In this document: positions 1-8,709 of the stretch, piece by piece
Layout: each line of letters starts with the position of its first letter
Numbering within the stretch: position 1 is the first letter of the stretch
Source of the DNA: Laceyella tengchongensis
Lineage (GTDB): Bacteria; Bacillota; Bacilli; Thermoactinomycetales; Thermoactinomycetaceae
NCBI RefSeq assembly: GCF_900182735.1
Contig: NZ_FXTU01000004.1
Span: 1 to 64,000 of the forward strand
Direction: 5' to 3'
Length of the DNA stretch: 64,000 nt
The notes under the pieces: model-generated
Databases searched by the model: none
What the model was told of the DNA's origin: nothing
The model's input: the letters and a program-made list of their open reading frames with translations, nothing else
Made by a program: the position numbers and the translations under genes

Positions 1-52
1 TAAACATAGAAAAAACTCCTTATAGATTGTTTTTTATTGATTCGACAAAAAA

Positions 53-122
53 GGCTGCTGACCCTGCCTTTCAAGGCAGTTTGTCAGCAGCCTCAGGATG
101 GGAGAGATTTCCCATCCTTTTT
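53..122. terminator. double terminator hairpin
   Basis: There are two stem-loops in series. The first has 10-bp arms at 53-62 and 83-92 and ends in a T-run when read on the minus strand. The second has arms at 96-103 and 110-117 and is followed by five T on the plus strand. Together they would stop transcription from both directions at the left edge of the window. Confidence 0.75.
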
Positions 123-140
123 GTATGGTTGTGAAACGCT

Positions 141-332
141 TTATTCAGTGTGAATGACACGGTTGTCGAAAAACAACAAGGGTGCGTTTTGTTCCAAAGA
201 GGGAATCTGTATGCCCCATGATTCGACTGGAGACAGATTGCAAGTATAGGACAGATAGCCGCCTACATGGGTTGCTCCTGCCTTGTCCGCGATTTTGACA
301 ATGAGATTGTCATGCAGGGGTTGAAATTTCAT
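141..332 (-). CDS. small hypothetical protein downstream of the esterase
   Basis: This is a 63-residue reading frame starting at ATG 332, just downstream of the esterase stop. It ends directly before the terminator pair. The sequence has ordinary composition, with no membrane segment or motif I recognise. There is no convincing Shine-Dalgarno site. An open frame continues upstream and overlaps the end of the esterase in another frame, so this could also be a piece of a longer C-terminus cut off by a frameshift in that gene. The evidence is only a readable frame between a stop and a terminator. Confidence 0.3.
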   Translation of the reverse strand: MKFQPLHDNLIVKIADKAGATHVGGYLSYTCNLSPVESWGIQIPSLEQNAPLLFFDNRVIHTE

Positions 333-393
333 TAGACAATCAGAGAGCACTTGTATGTTGAAGGGGATAGTTATAAGTTCATTTATTATTGTG

Positions 394-1965
394 CTACGGA
401 CGACCGTGGATGCGGCCTTGCTTGTCCACTGCCACTGATTTGACAATGGTGCGGGCAAAGGGAGCACCGCTTGTAGTGGTTCCGCGGATATTAATGGTCA
501 GGTTGTAGGTGCCCGCTGATGTGACCGGAATCTGGATGGCGCGGGAATCGATGGGGCCGCGTTTGCGGAGGATGATCCGTTCTTGTTTGGGGTTTGTGCG
601 TGGATCGGGAATATATTGGATTTGCGCTTCTGTTTTGATTTCCTTGATCAGGTTGCGGTTTTTTCCTTTGTTGGTTGCAGTGACAAGGTATTCCGGAGCA
701 TAGGGTCTTTTTTGTTGTAAAGCGAGTTGGGCTGACAAGGGGGAGTTGAAGGTGGCGATCAGGGCATAGGCGCTTTTGCGGTCGGTGGAAGTGCGGATTT
801 TCCAAGTGCCCGCCATCGGTTTGTTCAGCTGAGCGATATGTTGCCAAGCGCCTTTGAAAAGGGTTTGTTGGTCTTGCGTCACTTTAAACGAAGCTGGTTG
901 CACTTGACCGTCAGGGCGGATGAGTTCTATGCGGTTGAGCGGGTGATTGCTCATCCAGTTAAGCGTGACGCTTTCCGTTCCGGGCTCAATCACAAGGGAT
1001 TCCTCCAAGGTGCCTTCCTGTTCTCCGCCGGTAAGGTAGATATTGTTTTCTGCAAGGAGTGGAGAAACGCTTTCTGTCGTGTTATTGGCGGAAGCGGTTT
1101 GCCGGGTGGAGGTTAGATAGGGGCGGATCACATCAAAGGTCTCTTTCCCATGATAAATGGAGAGATGATCCCAATTTCCTGTTTTTATATGGTTGCCGTA
1201 GGGGAGCTTGGTGCTGCGCAAGGGCACGACGCCATCACTGTCTTCCAGCATGTAAAGTCCGCCAAACCAAGTCGGGGATAGGAAAGGGCCCCAGCTGTTA
1301 CCAGCAACAGTGAAGTAAGCGTTTTCATTTATTTCCGGACGACTGTCGGTCTGGATGCGGAAAGATTGCATAACGCCGGTTTGTAGACTGTATACGGCTT
1401 CGTTTCTTGTGCCGAGCAGGGATGACAGCCACCAGACCCAGTCACTGTAAGCCAAGTCAGCTAGCGGACTGCCATAATGGGGTGAGCCGATGGTGATCAC
1501 GTTGGACACCAAAGGGTGTTTGCCATAGTGAACCAGCGCGGTTTGCGTGTCGATGCCCCCTTTGCTGTAGCAGACCATGACCAACTTCTTGCCTGGGAAA
1601 TGGTCGGCGATCTTCTGTAACTGTTCGGCAAGCATCTTGCCGTTGTTCCAATTGCTACGGGGATCGCCACCAGCATCATGCAACTCGACGAAAGCGGTTT
1701 CAAAACCAGACTCCCGTGCGCGCTGATACATGTCGTTCCCAGTGTGCCAGATGCTGGACGCGTTGAACAAGCCTTGAACGAACACAATGACTGGCTTGGC
1801 GGGATCAAGTTGGGGTGGAGCGGCACCGATGTAAACGGTTCCAGGAACGCCGGGAATACCGATCACGATCGGAAAAATCGAACCACCGTGTGATGTCGCT
1901 TGCGGGACGACCATGGAGAATAAAAGTAACAGGATGAGACAGCCGACAGCCCAAGTTTTTCGCAT
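394..1965 (-). CDS. secreted alpha/beta-hydrolase (esterase/lipase-like)
   Basis: The protein has 523 residues. Residues 1-25 form a signal peptide (MRK start, long Leu/Val core), so it should be exported. Residues 55-285 look like an alpha/beta-hydrolase: nucleophile elbow CYSKGG with Ser134, a likely acid at Asp244 in DSDGVV and a likely His267 in WDHLS. This matches family triads for esterases, lipases and triacylglycerol hydrolases. Residues 290-523 form a beta-rich C-terminal region of unknown role, perhaps binding substrate or surface. The start at ATG 1965 has a GGAGGG site upstream. It is transcribed alone and ends near the terminator pair at the left edge. The exact substrate cannot be read from the sequence. 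Confidence 0.75.
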   Translation of the reverse strand: MRKTWAVGCLILLLLFSMVVPQATSHGGSIFPIVIGIPGVPGTVYIGAAPPQLDPAKPVIVFVQGLFNASSIWHTGNDMYQRARESGFETAFVELHDAGGDPRSNWNNGKMLAEQLQKIADHFPGKKLVMVCYSKGGIDTQTALVHYGKHPLVSNVITIGSPHYGSPLADLAYSDWVWWLSSLLGTRNEAVYSLQTGVMQSFRIQTDSRPEINENAYFTVAGNSWGPFLSPTWFGGLYMLEDSDGVVPLRSTKLPYGNHIKTGNWDHLSIYHGKETFDVIRPYLTSTRQTASANNTTESVSPLLAENNIYLTGGEQEGTLEESLVIEPGTESVTLNWMSNHPLNRIELIRPDGQVQPASFKVTQDQQTLFKGAWQHIAQLNKPMAGTWKIRTSTDRKSAYALIATFNSPLSAQLALQQKRPYAPEYLVTATNKGKNRNLIKEIKTEAQIQYIPDPRTNPKQERIILRKRGPIDSRAIQIPVTSAGTYNLTINIRGTTTSGAPFARTIVKSVAVDKQGRIHGRP

Positions 1966-2040
1966 GTGCGCAATCCCTCCTTATTAGAAAAATATTGAAT
2001 GTAACTGTATTATAACAGATAGATAATTTATTGTTAATAT

Positions 2041-2300
2041 TCATATCCTTCTTATTTTTATAAAGAAGTTTACAAACATGGAGTGGTATACAATCTGACC
2101 AATGGATTGCTGAGGCAAGTTATTTCAACAGTTGGCTTTATAAGTGTCGATGGGTGGATGAAACAAAGGAGGGACCACAATTTAGCCAAAAGATGGTTTT
2201 GACATATCTTCTGGCGCGTCAGGATTGCCTGGGAAATAGAATTTATAGAATCGGTGGGAAAGAAGAGCGGATGCGCTCCAAAGCATGAATCGGTTGATAA
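2041..2300. other. intergenic stretch with no recognised gene
   Basis: This is an A+T-rich gap between the start of the esterase gene and the terminator of the next minus-strand gene. Short ATG frames inside it stop within a few codons. It probably holds the esterase promoter; I see no other structure. Confidence 0.5.
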
Positions 2301-2303
2301 ACT

Positions 2304-2333
2304 AAAAAAGGCGAGTCTCTGTTGGGACTCGCC
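2304..2333 (-). terminator. terminator of the small membrane protein gene
   Basis: The stem GGCGAGTC/GACTCGCC (2310-2333) is followed on the minus strand by a run of six T. Confidence 0.8.
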
Positions 2334-2345
2334 TATGCCACCCCA

Positions 2346-2543
2346 TCATAAGAGATAGACGAACAAGATGCCGATGGTGGTGGCGACCAGATAGATTATT
2401 GACAGCAAGATGATGCTTTTCTTTCTGCTTTGGGTATAAGCTTCGTTTTTCTGATTGGACTGGGTCGCTCCCAAGCGGAAAGTGACGAAAAAGGCAATGA
2501 GGCATAGCAACCCGCACAGGATGATTGCAGCTGTAGTCATCAT
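2346..2543 (-). CDS. small two-helix membrane protein
   Basis: This 65-residue protein has two hydrophobic helices, one at about residues 4-24 and one near the C-terminus at about 45-63, with a polar basic loop (QKNEAYTQSRKK) between them. The start at ATG 2543 is chosen because AAGGAGC lies 8 bases upstream; the longer frame to 2582 has no such site. It has its own terminator just downstream. I do not recognise the family. It lies downstream of the drug-exporter gene on the same strand but about 110 bases away. Confidence 0.6.
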   Translation of the reverse strand: MMTTAAIILCGLLCLIAFFVTFRLGATQSNQKNEAYTQSRKKSIILLSIIYLVATTIGILFVYLL

Positions 2544-2653
2544 TGCGACAAGCTCCTTTATAATTGATAGGTTTACTCTCATTTAGTATATCATACCTAA
2601 ACGCCTGTGCCCGCCCTTTTGGGTTCGGCTTTTTATCGGGGCGGCTTGATTTT

Positions 2654-4186
2654 TTAGGCTTCGTTTGGTTGGGCCGAAGGTTGTTTCGTTGTTTCCACTT
2701 TGCTATCGCCCATCAAGGCAATGGCAATGGCTGAGATGGCAATGGGAATCAAAGCCAGTAAAAAGGTATAGGTAATAGAGGAGGACATCGCATCTACGAT
2801 TTTGTCCAAGACCATGGGCGGAATCTGTGCCCGCTCGCTCGCTTCAAAAATGGAACGCGCGTCATTGAGCTGGGCCGGATTGAAGGCGGCCGGGCCATGC
2901 ATGTCTTTAAAAGCATCTGATAACTGATTGGTGAAGACTTTATTTTGGATGGTCCCGAATATGGTAATGCCCAGAGTCATGCCCAGCGATCGGAAGAACG
3001 AGTTGGTCGAGTTTGCCGATCCGCGGAAACGGGGCTCCATATTGTGAACAGTGGCTGTCGGCAGGAGTGAGAACGAAAAACCGACGCCGAAGCCGACCAG
3101 AATCATGTAGGCAGTCAACAACCAACGCGTTGTGTCAGGGGTCATCGTGCTCAAAAGGAACATACCCGACAGATAAGCGATGACCGATAGGATCATCAGG
3201 GTGCGGAAGCGGATTTTGGTTTGGAACACCCCAGCGACTGCGCTACCAGCCACTGACCCCAACATCATCGGAGTCAGCACCAAGCCAGCGTTGGTGGCCG
3301 ATCCACCGTACACGGCTTGCACAAAAATCGGGATGAACACGGTTAAGATCACAAACGTGGCGCCGTACAAAAAAGCGATCACTTGTGAAGTGGCGAACAG
3401 GCGCCGCTTAAACATCCAAAAAGAGATAATTGGATCGGAAGCTTTTCTTTCTGCAAAAATGAACAACAGGAAGAAGATCGCGAAGCAAGCGAACAACCCG
3501 ATGATTTGGGTGGAATCCCATGCAAATTCCTTGCCTCCCAATTCCAGGGCGAACATCAGGCTGACGACGGCCACCACCAGTGTAATTGCGCCCCACCAGT
3601 CGATTTTCTGCTCTCTGTGTTCTGTTGATTCCTTATAATAGATGAAAATAAGAAACAGAGAAATTAAACCGAGCGGTACATTAACGTAAAAAATCCACTG
3701 CCAACTGATGTATTCAGTGATATATGCACCTAAAAGCGGGCCGAAGACGCTGGAAGTACCAAAAACGGCGCCCAAGAGTCCAGTCATTTTGCCCCGTTTT
3801 TCAGGCGGGAAGATGTCAAATACGATAGTGAAAGCGATGGGCATCAATGCGCCGCCACCAATTCCTTGGATTGCGCGGTAGATACTGAGCTGAACGATGC
3901 TTTGCGCCGTACCACACAAGATTGACCCTAGCAAAAACAGAGCCAAGCCCAAGATGAAGAAACGTTTGCGACCGTACATATCGGACAGTTTGCCGAAGAT
4001 CGGCATGCCGGCCATCACTGTGACCATATAGGCGGAAGTGACCCAGACGAATTTGTCCAGCCCGCCCAGATCCGCCACGATGGTGCCCATGGCGGTGGCG
4101 ACGATGGTATTGTCCATCGCCGACATCAAAATCGCCAACAGCAAGCCGGCGACGACTAGACGGAGATTACTTTCTTTGGAAACCAT
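2654..4186 (-). CDS. MFS multidrug exporter, DHA2/EmrB-QacA type
   Basis: The 510-residue length and about 14 predicted membrane helices fit the DHA2 drug:H+ antiporter family, which pumps drugs and dyes out of the cell. Visible signatures are the motif near residues 20-30 with DNTIVATAMGTI, typical of EmrB/QacA proteins, and the motif-A-like GKLSDMYGRKR loop between helices 2 and 3. A periplasm-side loop precedes the last helix, and the C-terminal tail is short and charged. The start at ATG 4186 has AAAAAGGAG 8-9 bases upstream. It appears to be monocistronic, with no regulator gene directly beside it. Confidence 0.9.
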   Translation of the reverse strand: MVSKESNLRLVVAGLLLAILMSAMDNTIVATAMGTIVADLGGLDKFVWVTSAYMVTVMAGMPIFGKLSDMYGRKRFFILGLALFLLGSILCGTAQSIVQLSIYRAIQGIGGGALMPIAFTIVFDIFPPEKRGKMTGLLGAVFGTSSVFGPLLGAYITEYISWQWIFYVNVPLGLISLFLIFIYYKESTEHREQKIDWWGAITLVVAVVSLMFALELGGKEFAWDSTQIIGLFACFAIFFLLFIFAERKASDPIISFWMFKRRLFATSQVIAFLYGATFVILTVFIPIFVQAVYGGSATNAGLVLTPMMLGSVAGSAVAGVFQTKIRFRTLMILSVIAYLSGMFLLSTMTPDTTRWLLTAYMILVGFGVGFSFSLLPTATVHNMEPRFRGSANSTNSFFRSLGMTLGITIFGTIQNKVFTNQLSDAFKDMHGPAAFNPAQLNDARSIFEASERAQIPPMVLDKIVDAMSSSITYTFLLALIPIAISAIAIALMGDSKVETTKQPSAQPNEA

Positions 4187-4409
4187 TTGTTTAGCTCCTT
4201 TTTAACCAGTAATGAAGTGATGAGAATATTTTATAGTTGGTTCGCCGATTCAGCAAGTGAAGGTGCCGCGTTGGCGGCTTGCCAAGAGCGGCGAAGGTGG
4301 GGGCATCACATGCCATAGAGGGGGAGGAGCGGGTGGTTATGTATCCGTTTGTCCGGGTAAAGATTGGCCTGATGAGTGTCACTTGCTCTTGAGTTATCCT
4401 CTTTAAAAA

Positions 4410-4451
4410 AGAAAAAAAGGCGTGACCAAGCCGGGGGTGTACTCCCCGGCG
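4410..4451 (-). terminator. probable terminator hairpin
   Basis: A G+C-rich stem GCCGGGG/CCCCGGC (4430-4450) lies just after the stop of the 82-residue gene, with T-runs further along on the minus strand. The T-run is about 12 bases from the stem, so efficiency is uncertain. Confidence 0.45.
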
Positions 4452-4455
4452 CATT

Positions 4456-4704
4456 TTATATTTTTTCCCGTAAATGGTTAAGAAACTCTATGTGATAATC
4501 ATCCCGGCGCTCCATGGCTTCATCGAGATAGGCATTGATTTGCACTTGCAGATAGTGGGCTTCCTCTGCGGTGAGAATGATGTCAGGGTTGCTAAATTTA
4601 TTCAAGATGGATGTGATCAATGACCGCTCTTGTCCGGCGTGGTTCAACGATCTCATCAATTTTTGGGCCAAGAAATACCGTTCTTTCAAATTGATGTAAC
4701 TCAT
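4456..4704 (-). CDS. small hypothetical helical protein
   Basis: This 82-residue, all-helical, charged protein starts at ATG 4704 with GGAGGGAG 5 bases upstream; the longer frame to 4782 lacks a ribosome site. The sequence is rich in Leu, Glu, Arg and Tyr and has no cysteine or membrane segment. It resembles small cytosolic proteins annotated as hypothetical in Bacillales, but I cannot assign a family. It lies divergent from the acetyltransferase gene at 4888. Confidence 0.55.
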   Translation of the reverse strand: MSYINLKERYFLAQKLMRSLNHAGQERSLITSILNKFSNPDIILTAEEAHYLQVQINAYLDEAMERRDDYHIEFLNHLREKI

Positions 4705-4887
4705 CAGGCTCCCTCCCTTTTGTCCAAATGAACGCAGGACAGGATAAGTTGTGACGTAACGCATCTTTTTCGTGAAATTCAATAAGAATAGTAGGATTTT
4801 AATCTAATATAAAGTAACTATCCGTTAGAGTCAATATTGATACAATTATCTTTATATACATAAGGATGTGTAAAAGGGGGCGGGCAC

Positions 4888-5394
4888 GTGGTCTTCAGAT
4901 TATTGCGGGAGACAGACGCCGAAGCGTATCGCGACGTACGACTGCGGGCGTTGCAGGAGGCTCCGGAAGCCTTTGGCAGTTCGTATGAAGAGGAAACGCA
5001 GTGGACAGTAGCCCAGTTTGCAGAGAAACTGGCGGTCACGCCGGAGCGTTGGATGTTGGGCGCCTTTGATGGGAAAGGCAAGCTGGTGGGAGTTATCGGA
5101 TGGTATCGGGAAGCGCGATTGAAGATCCGGCATAAGTCCCATTTCGTGGCTGTGTATGTGGAACCGGAGCACCGGGGAAAGGGGATTGCCAAGCAGTTGT
5201 TGTCGCAGGCGATTGACCGGGTGCGGACAGAGACGGATGTAGAACAGATCCAACTGACAGTAGCAGCGGATTCCGCCGCGCACGCCTTGTACCGGTCAAA
5301 GGGCTTTGCGGAATTCGGGAGAGAACAGCAAGGGCTGAAAGTGGGAGAGGGTTATGTAGATTTATGCCATATGGTTTTGTATACAGAAAAATAA
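4888..5394 (+). CDS. GNAT-family N-acetyltransferase
   Basis: This 168-residue protein has the GNAT fold. It would transfer an acetyl group from acetyl-CoA to an amine. Beta4-alpha3 carries the acetyl-CoA motif VYVEPEHRGKGIAKQLL (R/Q-x-x-G-x-G/A), and the C-terminal part HALYRSKGFAEFGRE is the usual closing motif. The GTG start at 4888 has GGGGGCGGG upstream; an ATG is lacking nearby. The substrate is unknown. The gene is followed by its own terminator. Confidence 0.85.
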   Translation: MVFRLLRETDAEAYRDVRLRALQEAPEAFGSSYEEETQWTVAQFAEKLAVTPERWMLGAFDGKGKLVGVIGWYREARLKIRHKSHFVAVYVEPEHRGKGIAKQLLSQAIDRVRTETDVEQIQLTVAADSAAHALYRSKGFAEFGREQQGLKVGEGYVDLCHMVLYTEK

Positions 5395-5442
5395 GCGGGT
5401 GGTTCAGGTGCAAGCATGGAGAGGCGCCTAAACCGCTTTTTT
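5394..5442 (+). terminator. terminator of the acetyltransferase gene
   Basis: Arms at 5394-5411 and 5423-5437 pair around the AGCGG/CCGCT ends and are followed by six T. It overlaps the last codon of the gene. Confidence 0.7.
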
Positions 5443-5724
5443 CTGGAGTTTTCGAAGAGCCTGTGCCGTGTGAGTCAATCGGAACAGCAATGAGATGGGA
5501 TGGATTCCCAGAAAAGTGGGGGCAATCCATTGACGTGCCTTAGTGTGATGTGAAATGATGGGCGTGTTATGTAAAATTCTAAGAAATATCTCATATATCA
5601 TGCATCAGATGACATGATTTGATGGGCTGTGATGAATGTGTTTGGCTGTGCGCTGATGGGAAAGAGCATTGCAATCCTATGGCGAGAAATACAGATTTTA
5701 AGTAAAGGGGAATCATAGATACTT

Positions 5725-6780
5725 ATGACAGCATTGCTCCATGAATTAAAACAGATTGCATTAGAAGTGGAGGCTGGGGTTTCCGAAGAGAGGCGGAGAG
5801 AGTGGATTGAAGAATTGTCGCTAAAGTGTGGCGAGTGGATGGGCCATGCGGACGCAGAGGTGCGGTGGACGGCGGCGTCGATCTTGTATTGGTTGGGAAT
5901 TGATGCCGAATATACGGGCGATTTGCTGGAAGTGCGGAAGGAGGCGCTCAGAGTGTTGCACGAGCATCCTCTTTTTTGCAATCCGGTGGCGGAAGCGCTG
6001 CTCAGTGGATGGGATGAGCTGGATTGGGGAGCATTGCATCATGCGTTTGGCACGGCGGAGGATGTGCCGATCCACTTGAAGGCGATGTGTGCGGAAGACG
6101 AACGGCTCCGTGAACGGGGATTGACTCGCCTGGTCGATCATGTGCGCCACCAAGGGGGTTACTGTCAAGCCCTTCCCTATGCACTCCGTTTTCTGCTTCG
6201 CTTGCTGGCAGAAGAATATCCTTATCCGGATACGCAAAAAGAGATCATCGGCGTGCTGTTGACTCGCTTCGTTGATGATGAGGCGATTGTTTACGGCAAG
6301 GCCGGGCAGGTGCTTCGGGAAGGGATGATTTTGTATCTCCCTTATTTAAACCATGAGGAATTGGTGGTTCAAGATCAGGTGATCACCTTGTTGGGGAAAG
6401 TAGGCAAGGATCATCCGCTGGCGCACCGGGCCTTGATGGATATCATCGAAAGGTCTCCTTGGGAATATCAGCAGTCGCTCGCTCTTTACGCATTTGGGCA
6501 TTTGCGGCACTGGTCGCCGGAGCATGAACAGTTGGTGCATGATTGGCTCAGTTTTCACCCATCTCGTGATTGGCAACGGGATGCTGCAGCGGCGCTCATC
6601 TTTTACCACGGAGGCAAAGGCCCAGCCGCGGCTTGGCAGAATATCCTCGATTATTTTCTTCATTATGGGCATGAATCGTCGCCGTCTGATCAACTTTTTA
6701 TCAACTGGTGGACGAATTACACTAGGGAATCCCTCCCAACTGATTTAGAAGAGATCATTTACCGAATCTCTGATTTATAA
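5725..6780 (+). CDS. HEAT-like repeat protein of the HSP90 gene group
   Basis: This 351-residue protein is all helical. Repeating helix pairs with conserved Trp, Leu and Ala look like HEAT/ARM-type solenoid repeats, so a scaffold or protein-binding role is likely. It has no signal peptide or catalytic motif. The start at ATG 5725 has AAAGGGGA about 13 bases upstream, which is rather far. About 150 bases separate it from the HSP90-like gene on the same strand, and the TPR/Sel1 gene follows, so three helical-repeat or chaperone-type genes stand together. I infer that it works with the HSP90-like ATPase; nothing in its own sequence proves this. Confidence 0.6.
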   Translation: MTALLHELKQIALEVEAGVSEERRREWIEELSLKCGEWMGHADAEVRWTAASILYWLGIDAEYTGDLLEVRKEALRVLHEHPLFCNPVAEALLSGWDELDWGALHHAFGTAEDVPIHLKAMCAEDERLRERGLTRLVDHVRHQGGYCQALPYALRFLLRLLAEEYPYPDTQKEIIGVLLTRFVDDEAIVYGKAGQVLREGMILYLPYLNHEELVVQDQVITLLGKVGKDHPLAHRALMDIIERSPWEYQQSLALYAFGHLRHWSPEHEQLVHDWLSFHPSRDWQRDAAAALIFYHGGKGPAAAWQNILDYFLHYGHESSPSDQLFINWWTNYTRESLPTDLEEIIYRISDL

Positions 6781-6929
6781 CCTTTCTTTCTTTTTTTAGG
6801 GGTGGCTGGGTAAATACCATGCAGTGATGATCTTTTTATTGACCAGTCAGTTTTTTTTCTACTCACCGGATTTTTTTCTATATAAAATGGTGAAGAGCAA
6901 TAATCTTTATATTAGTCAGGTGAGAAAAG

Positions 6930-8696
6930 ATGAGCGATTTCCACTTTAAAGTGAATCTTAAAGGCATGATTGATCTGTTGTCCAATCACTTATACAGTAC
7001 ACCCCAAGTGTTTGTCCGCGAGCTGTTGCAAAATGCAGTGGATGCCATCACCGCCCGCAAACAGCTTGAGCCGGATCATGATGGGAAAGTGGGCATGGAG
7101 GTGTTTACCGCCGAGGAGATGGCGCCCACCTTGTATGTGGAGGACAATGGTGTCGGCCTGACAGAAGAAGAAGTGCACCGTTTTTTGGCCCAGATTGGAC
7201 AGACGTCAAAGCGGTCGGAGTATGAGACGGATTTCATCGGTCGGTTTGGGGTGGGGCTTCTGTCCTGTTTTATCGTCAGTGAGGAAATCGTGGTGATCTC
7301 GCGTTCTATCAAAAGCGAAGAAACGATCGAGTGGCGGGGACGCCCGGACGGAAGCTATCAGATTCGCAAATTGACGCAGACGATGTCTCCGGGCACCCGC
7401 ATTTATATTCAAAGCAAAGAGGGATTTGAGCGTTATTTTGCACCAGAGCGGGTGCAAGAGTTTGCAAGGTATTATGGAGAGTTTTTGCCGTACCCGATTT
7501 TCTTCTACGGGGAGAAAGCGATACGGCTGACAGCCGAACAAGCTCCGTGGGAGATGAGCTCTATCGATGCATTGGTGTATGGGAAAGAAAAGTGGCATGT
7601 CGACTTTATCGATGCGATTCCTCTACATTCACCGCTCGGTGATGCGCAAGGCATCGCTTACATTCTGCCGCATTCGGTCACTGTCAACGCCAAGCGAAAA
7701 CACCGCGTTTATGTGAAACAGATGCTTTTGTCGGAGACGGTGGAGAAGATTTTGCCGGACTGGTCCTTCTTCGTTACCTGTGTGCTGAATGTGAATCATT
7801 TGAAGCCGACGGCCTCCCGCGAGGAGTTTTATGATGACGCGCTCTTGGAGTTGGTGAAAAAAGAGCTGGGCGATTGCATCAAACGTTATCTCCGACAATT
7901 GGCAGAACGGAAATCACCGCTACTGGGGGAGATTATTCGCGTTCATTATTCCTCCCTGAAACTGCTGGCGTTGGAGGATGATGAATTGTATGCGCTGTTC
8001 ATCGACTGGCTACCCTTTGAAACGTCACTGGGCACGATGACGATGGGGGAGATCCGCCGCCTGACGCCAACGATCTGCTATACGCCGGGCGTGGATGAGT
8101 TTCGGCAGATCAGCAAAGTGGCCAAAGCCCAATCGCGTTGCGTGATTAACGGGGGATACATGTACGATCTGGAGTTGATTGAAAAGCTGGGGCGCGTGTT
8201 TCCAGACACCCATGTGGAACGGATTGATTCTGCGGCATTTACGCAAGGATTTACCGAATTATCCATTGAAGAGCGAGAGTTAGCCTATTCTTTCATCCGA
8301 TTGGCCAATGCGGTGTTGTTGCCTTACCGGTGCAAAGCGGAGATTAAGAAGTTCTATCCCCATGATCTGCCGGCGTTGTACACGACAAGCGAAGAAGGGT
8401 TGTTTTTACGTATGGCTGAGCAAACCACAGAAGAGGCCAATCCCCTGTTTGCATCGATCATTGAGCGGGTGACGACAAATCAGGCCGGACAGGATTATGC
8501 TCAATTATGTTTTAACTTTGAAAATGAGATCATTCAAAAAGTGATTCGGGTGCAAGATCCTGAGCTGTGCCAGTTAATTGTGGAAACGCTTTATGTGCAG
8601 GCGTTGCTAATGGGTCATTATCCCCTGAAGTCGCAAGAGATGAGTCTGCTGAATAGCGGGTTGGTTCGTTTCATTGAACGAGGCTTAGACGCTTAG
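6930..8696 (+). CDS. HSP90/HtpG-like ATPase, short form
   Basis: The 588-residue protein has the GHKL ATP-binding domain of HSP90. The N-box ELLQNAVDA carries Glu31 and Asn35, the ATP-contact VEDNGVGL carries Asp72, and the glycine lid motif GRFGVGLLS lies near residues 104-112. Family knowledge: HSP90 proteins bind and hydrolyse ATP while remodelling client proteins. The middle domain keeps features such as LKPTASREEFYDD near residue 290, but the C-terminal third departs from ordinary HtpG (about 620-630 residues). This is therefore probably a divergent paralogue rather than the housekeeping chaperone. The ATG start at 6930 has AGGTGAG upstream. The TPR/Sel1 gene begins 11-14 bases after its stop, so the two are translationally linked. 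Confidence 0.85.
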   Translation: MSDFHFKVNLKGMIDLLSNHLYSTPQVFVRELLQNAVDAITARKQLEPDHDGKVGMEVFTAEEMAPTLYVEDNGVGLTEEEVHRFLAQIGQTSKRSEYETDFIGRFGVGLLSCFIVSEEIVVISRSIKSEETIEWRGRPDGSYQIRKLTQTMSPGTRIYIQSKEGFERYFAPERVQEFARYYGEFLPYPIFFYGEKAIRLTAEQAPWEMSSIDALVYGKEKWHVDFIDAIPLHSPLGDAQGIAYILPHSVTVNAKRKHRVYVKQMLLSETVEKILPDWSFFVTCVLNVNHLKPTASREEFYDDALLELVKKELGDCIKRYLRQLAERKSPLLGEIIRVHYSSLKLLALEDDELYALFIDWLPFETSLGTMTMGEIRRLTPTICYTPGVDEFRQISKVAKAQSRCVINGGYMYDLELIEKLGRVFPDTHVERIDSAAFTQGFTELSIEERELAYSFIRLANAVLLPYRCKAEIKKFYPHDLPALYTTSEEGLFLRMAEQTTEEANPLFASIIERVTTNQAGQDYAQLCFNFENEIIQKVIRVQDPELCQLIVETLYVQALLMGHYPLKSQEMSLLNSGLVRFIERGLDA

Positions 8697-8709
8697 GAGG
8701 GAACAAGTG